Assembly (NCBI GenBank): GCA_013290035.1
Contig: JABCYT010000120.1
Span: forward strand, 1-8,258
DNA: 8,258 bases
Reading direction: 5' to 3'
From: Alphaproteobacteria bacterium
GTDB taxonomy: Bacteria > Pseudomonadota > Alphaproteobacteria > Reyranellales > Reyranellaceae
This document shows, piece after piece, positions 5,726 to 8,258 of this stretch (the stretch's first letter is position 1; each line of letters opens with the position of its first letter). A program made the translations under genes and the position numbers. Under the pieces are notes generated by a model. It was not told the DNA's origin. It worked only from the letters and a program-made list of their open reading frames with translations, and made no database searches.

Positions 5726-6764
5726 ACGACCAGCCGACCGGCGTGTCGGGATGAAAGACCACGACGCTCTTGTTGCCTCCCGGAACGTCGATGCGTTCGG
5801 GCGCCTGCAACGGCGCCGCCCTCATCGTGATCCTCTCCTCGTTGGGTGCGAGCCCGTAGAAACGCGGCCCGTTCAGCGAGGCGAAGGCTTCGAGGCAGTC
5901 GAGGGCATCCTCTTCGGCGAAGACCTGCGCGTAGACCTGCATCGCCACCGGTGCGTTGAAGATACCGGCGCAGCCGCAGGCGCATTCCTTGGTGTCGGCG
6001 GTGTGCGGCGCGGTATCGGTGCCAAGGAAGAAGCGCTCCGCGCCCGACGTCGCTGCGCGACGCAGCGCCCGTCGGTGTTCCTCGCTCTTGGCGATGGGCA
6101 GGCAGTAGAGATGCGGACGGATGCCGCCCTTGAAGAGGGCGTTGCGATTGTAGGAGAGATGATGCGGCGTGATGGTGCCGCCGACGCGGGGCCCGCTCGC
6201 CTCGACGAAGGCCACGCCCTCTTTCGTGGTGACGTGTTCGAGTACGATCTTCAGCCCCGGATGGCGCTTGAGCAGCGGCGCCAGCACCTTGTCCAGAAAT
6301 ACCGCCTCGCGGTCGAAGATGTCGACCTCGGCATCGGTCACCTCGCCATGCACGAGGAGCGGCATGCCAGCCTTCTCCATCGCTTCCAGCCCGCGGGCGA
6401 TGCGGTCCATCGAGGTGACGCCGTGCGCGGAATTGGTCGTGGCGTGCGCCGGATAGAGCTTGGCCGCGACCCACACGCCCTCCTGCTTGCCGCGCAAGAG
6501 CTCGGCCGGATCGGCATCGTCGGTCAGGTAGCAGGTCATCAGCGGTTCGAATTCGAGCTCGGCCGGAACCGCTCTGCGGATTCGTTCGCGGTACGACGCC
6601 GCCTCCACCACCTTGGTCACCGGCGGCACGAGGTTGGGCATGATGATGGCACGGGCGAACTGGCGCGCCGTATGCACGGCACAGGCATTCAACATTGGCC
6701 CGTCACGCAGATGGACGTGCCAGTCGTCGGGACGGCGGATCGTGATCGAGGTCGGTATAGGCAT
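5721..6764 (-). CDS. pyrC: Dihydroorotase (E. coli PyrC type)
   Basis: This 347-residue cytosolic enzyme catalyses the reversible cyclisation of carbamoyl aspartate to dihydroorotate, the third step of pyrimidine synthesis. It is an amidohydrolase TIM barrel with a binuclear Zn site. Every active-site residue sits at the position known for the 348-residue E. coli enzyme: His16 and His18 (HVHLRDG), Arg20, Asn44 (MPN), Lys102 (carboxylated Lys, AAKLYP), His139 (LLVHGE), His177 (LEHVTT), Asp250 and His254 (GTDTAPH). The flexible loop ATTNSAHGVTS (108-118) that closes over the substrate is present, as is the Cys-rich ECACGCAGIFNAP segment near 260-272. Start ATG 6762-6764 gives the family N-terminus; no strong ribosome site is visible before it. 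It is convergent with the oxidase operon and divergent from the serine hydrolase, so it is probably its own transcription unit. Confidence 0.98.
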   Translation of the reverse strand: MPIPTSITIRRPDDWHVHLRDGPMLNACAVHTARQFARAIIMPNLVPPVTKVVEAASYRERIRRAVPAELEFEPLMTCYLTDDADPAELLRGKQEGVWVAAKLYPAHATTNSAHGVTSMDRIARGLEAMEKAGMPLLVHGEVTDAEVDIFDREAVFLDKVLAPLLKRHPGLKIVLEHVTTKEGVAFVEASGPRVGGTITPHHLSYNRNALFKGGIRPHLYCLPIAKSEEHRRALRRAATSGAERFFLGTDTAPHTADTKECACGCAGIFNAPVAMQVYAQVFAEEDALDCLEAFASLNGPRFYGLAPNEERITMRAAPLQAPERIDVPGGNKSVVVFHPDTPVGWSF

Positions 6765-6815
6765 GACGCGTTTTCTACGCTTGCTCCCGGGCGGGCTCCA
6801 ATGTTGATTGCGGGC
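6765..6815. promoter_or_regulatory. Divergent intergenic region between pyrC and the serine hydrolase
   Basis: About 51 bp separate the pyrC start (6764, minus strand) from the preferred hydrolase start (6816), or 36 bp if the ATG at 6801 is used. Promoters or ribosome sites for both directions must lie here or within the opposite gene. I see no confident -35/-10 pair on either strand; a TTTTC run at 6771-6775 is the only AT-rich piece. Confidence 0.35.
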
Positions 6816-7871
6816 ATGAATGATCTGAAAGAAGCCATCGCCTTCGCCAAGTCAGCTGAATCCAAATGGCCCCAAAGCATGAAAATGCCGGACGGCCAGT
6901 TCGTGATGACCTACGATTCGGGCGAGAAAGCCCCCGACAACGAGGTGCTGGGCCCGGTCACGCCACGCGGCGGCCATGCCGGCATCGTCTATCGCGGCGG
7001 CATGATTCTGGCCGAATGGGGCGACGTCACGCGCCCCGACATGACCTTCAGCGTCGCCAAGAGCTATCTGGCGCTGCTCGCCGGCCTGGCGCTGGGCGAC
7101 GGGTTGATCAAAAGCCTCGACGACAAGGCGGGCGACTACGCGCTCGATGACGGCTTCCAGAGCGCGCAGAACAAGGACATCACCTGGCGCCACCTGCTCA
7201 CCCAGACCAGCGAATGGGAGGGCACGATGTTCGGCAAGGAAGACCGCATCGACCATAATCGCGTGGTCGGTCTCGCGGTCGCCGAAGCGCCCAAGGGCAC
7301 GCGGCGCAAGCTGAAAAAGCCCGGCAGCTTCTACGAATACAACGACGTGCGGGTGAATCGCCTCAGCTACTCGCTGCTGCAGCTCTTCAAGGAGCCGCTG
7401 CCGTCGGTGCTGAGGCGCCGCATCATGGACCCGATCGGCGCCTCGGCGGACTGGAAGTGGGACGGCTACAGGAATTCGACCGTCACCATCGACGGCAAGG
7501 AAATGATCTCCGTGCCGGGCGGCGGCCATTGGGGCGGTGGCATCGTGGTCTCGGCGCGCGACCTTGCCTTGATGGGCGTGCTGGTGGCGCGAGGCGGCCT
7601 CTGGGAGGGCAAGCAGATCCTGCCCAAGGGCTGGACCGACGAGCTGGTGAAGCCCTGCCCGGTGGCGCCGTTCTACGGGATGATGTGGTGGCTCAACACC
7701 GACCGGCGCCAGTTCGCGGCGGCGTCGGAGAAAAGCTACTTCGCGCTGGGCTGGGGCAGCCACATCGTGTGGATCGACCCCGACAACGATCTCGTCACGG
7801 TGCTGCGCTGGATCGACCGCAAGCAAGCGCCTGGTTTCGTCGAACGTTTGCTGGGTGCGATCAACAAATGA
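6816..7871 (+). CDS. Serine hydrolase, beta-lactamase/penicillin-binding fold
   Basis: A 351-residue protein of the PF00144-like serine hydrolase group (class C beta-lactamases, esterases, D-aminopeptidases). The nucleophile motif SxxK is Ser79-Val-Ala-Lys82 in MTFSVAKSYLALL. The second motif, usually Tyr-x-Asn, reads Tyr175-Asn176-Asp177 in FYEYNDVRVN. GGGHWGGGIVVSARDLALMG is the typical Gly-rich stretch before the C-terminal half. The usual His/Lys-x-Gly third motif is not obvious: the matching place reads FALGWGSHIVWIDPDNDL. No signal peptide is visible, so it is likely cytoplasmic. I prefer ATG 6816 (MNDLKEAIAFAK) because such proteins usually begin in this way; ATG 6801, five codons earlier, is equally open. 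The stop overlaps the next hydrolase's ATG (ATGA), so the two are likely co-translated. The substrate is unknown; resistance to beta-lactams should not be assumed. Confidence 0.87.
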   Translation: MNDLKEAIAFAKSAESKWPQSMKMPDGQFVMTYDSGEKAPDNEVLGPVTPRGGHAGIVYRGGMILAEWGDVTRPDMTFSVAKSYLALLAGLALGDGLIKSLDDKAGDYALDDGFQSAQNKDITWRHLLTQTSEWEGTMFGKEDRIDHNRVVGLAVAEAPKGTRRKLKKPGSFYEYNDVRVNRLSYSLLQLFKEPLPSVLRRRIMDPIGASADWKWDGYRNSTVTIDGKEMISVPGGGHWGGGIVVSARDLALMGVLVARGGLWEGKQILPKGWTDELVKPCPVAPFYGMMWWLNTDRRQFAAASEKSYFALGWGSHIVWIDPDNDLVTVLRWIDRKQAPGFVERLLGAINK

Positions 7872-8258
7872 ACCTCGACTATTCGGCCGTCCCCAAAATG
7901 CCGGACGGGCGCAGCGCCGCCGAACACATTGCGGCAATCGAAGCCACGTCACGCGCCGTGCGGGTTCCCATGGGCAATGGCGGCCGCATGATGTGGCACG
8001 TCTGGGGCGAAGGCTCGGGCAAGCCGATCCTGCTGCTGTTCCATGGCGGCTCGGGCTCGTGGATCCACTGGATCCGCAACGTCCAGCCGCTGGCGCAGCA
8101 CTTCACCGTCTACGCCGCCGACCTGCCGGGGCTGGGCGACAGCGATCCGCCCGACGATGTGCGCGACGTCTGGTCGGTGACGCGCTGCGTAAAGACGGCG
8201 ATGGACGCCCTGCTGCCAACCAACAAACCCTTCGCCATCACCGGCTTCTCCTTCGGCG
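7868..8258 (+). CDS. Alpha/beta hydrolase, 5' part (runs off the window)
   Basis: The first 130 codons are present and the reading frame is still open at the window edge. The start ATG overlaps the serine hydrolase stop by four bases. The N-terminal 35 residues are polar; then the alpha/beta hydrolase core begins. LLLFHGGSGSWIHW is the first strand with the oxyanion-hole HGG motif, and YAADLPGLGDSDPP is the classic D-x-P-G-x-G-x-S loop. The sequence ends at ITGFSFG, the nucleophile elbow GxSxG with Ser128 as predicted catalytic Ser. The acid and His of the triad would lie beyond the window. Such proteins are esterases, epoxide hydrolases, haloperoxidase-like or C-C hydrolases; the specific reaction cannot be told. 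The tight coupling to the serine hydrolase suggests they act on related ester or amide substrates. Confidence 0.9.
   Translation, partial: MNLDYSAVPKMPDGRSAAEHIAAIEATSRAVRVPMGNGGRMMWHVWGEGSGKPILLLFHGGSGSWIHWIRNVQPLAQHFTVYAADLPGLGDSDPPDDVRDVWSVTRCVKTAMDALLPTNKPFAITGFSFG

Noticed and set aside
5967..6000. Cys-rich cluster in pyrC as a possible extra metal site
   Set aside because: The ECACGCAG segment is a normal feature of PyrC-type dihydroorotases.
5293..6474. 393-codon reverse-strand frame over pyrC
   Set aside because: It is out of frame with pyrC, which has all catalytic residues at the expected positions.
6852..7952. 366-codon reverse-strand frame opposite the serine hydrolase
   Set aside because: It has His/Arg/Gln-rich shadow composition, while the plus strand shows SxxK and a continuous family-like protein.

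Overview
The window comes from a high-GC bacterial chromosome, most likely an alphaproteobacterium. The reasons are the gene content (Caa3-type CtaG, a lipoprotein-like CoxB, a fused subunit I+III oxidase gene), the strongly G/C-ending codons and the dense packing with start/stop overlaps. A Rhodospirillales/Reyranella-like or Rhizobiales host is my guess from the gene combination and is not proven by the sequence.

Layout. Positions 1-436 hold no convincing gene. They contain two clusters of short tandem repeats sharing a GCGGRAA core; the first cluster is enclosed by a perfect 11-bp inverted repeat. A weak reverse-strand reading frame (134-337) may be a gene remnant. From 437 the window is almost entirely coding. 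On the plus strand are ctaG (437-1162) and a CopD/HemJ-like membrane protein (1159-1659). A DUF2231-type membrane protein lies on the minus strand (1623-2147). On the plus strand follow coxB (2169-2876), a fused cytochrome oxidase subunit I+III gene (2873-5377) and a small membrane protein (5374-5712). Then come pyrC on the minus strand (5721-6764), and on the plus strand a beta-lactamase-fold serine hydrolase (6816-7871) and the first 130 codons of an alpha/beta hydrolase that runs off the window (7868-8258).

How the genes work together. Positions 437-5712 form a respiratory-oxidase locus. CoxB carries the CuA site that takes electrons from cytochrome c. The fused CtaD protein carries heme a, heme a3 and CuB, and a subunit III domain. 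CtaG is an assembly/copper-delivery factor. The CopD/HemJ-like, DUF2231 and 112-residue proteins are small membrane proteins of unproven role that probably serve the same complex. The DUF2231 gene is inverted inside the cluster; it overlaps one neighbour tail to tail and starts only 21 bp from the coxB start. pyrC is a standard pyrimidine-synthesis gene. The two hydrolases form a translationally coupled pair of unknown substrate.

The most interesting signal is in the oxidase catalytic subunit. All metal and heme ligands are intact, but the residues that define proton uptake in classical A1-type oxidases are changed together: the D-channel asparagines are lost (one is Thr, one is Glu), the key Glu before the active site is Asp257, and the K-channel Lys is Gln333. 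This points to a divergent heme-copper oxidase whose proton pumping may differ from the textbook enzyme.
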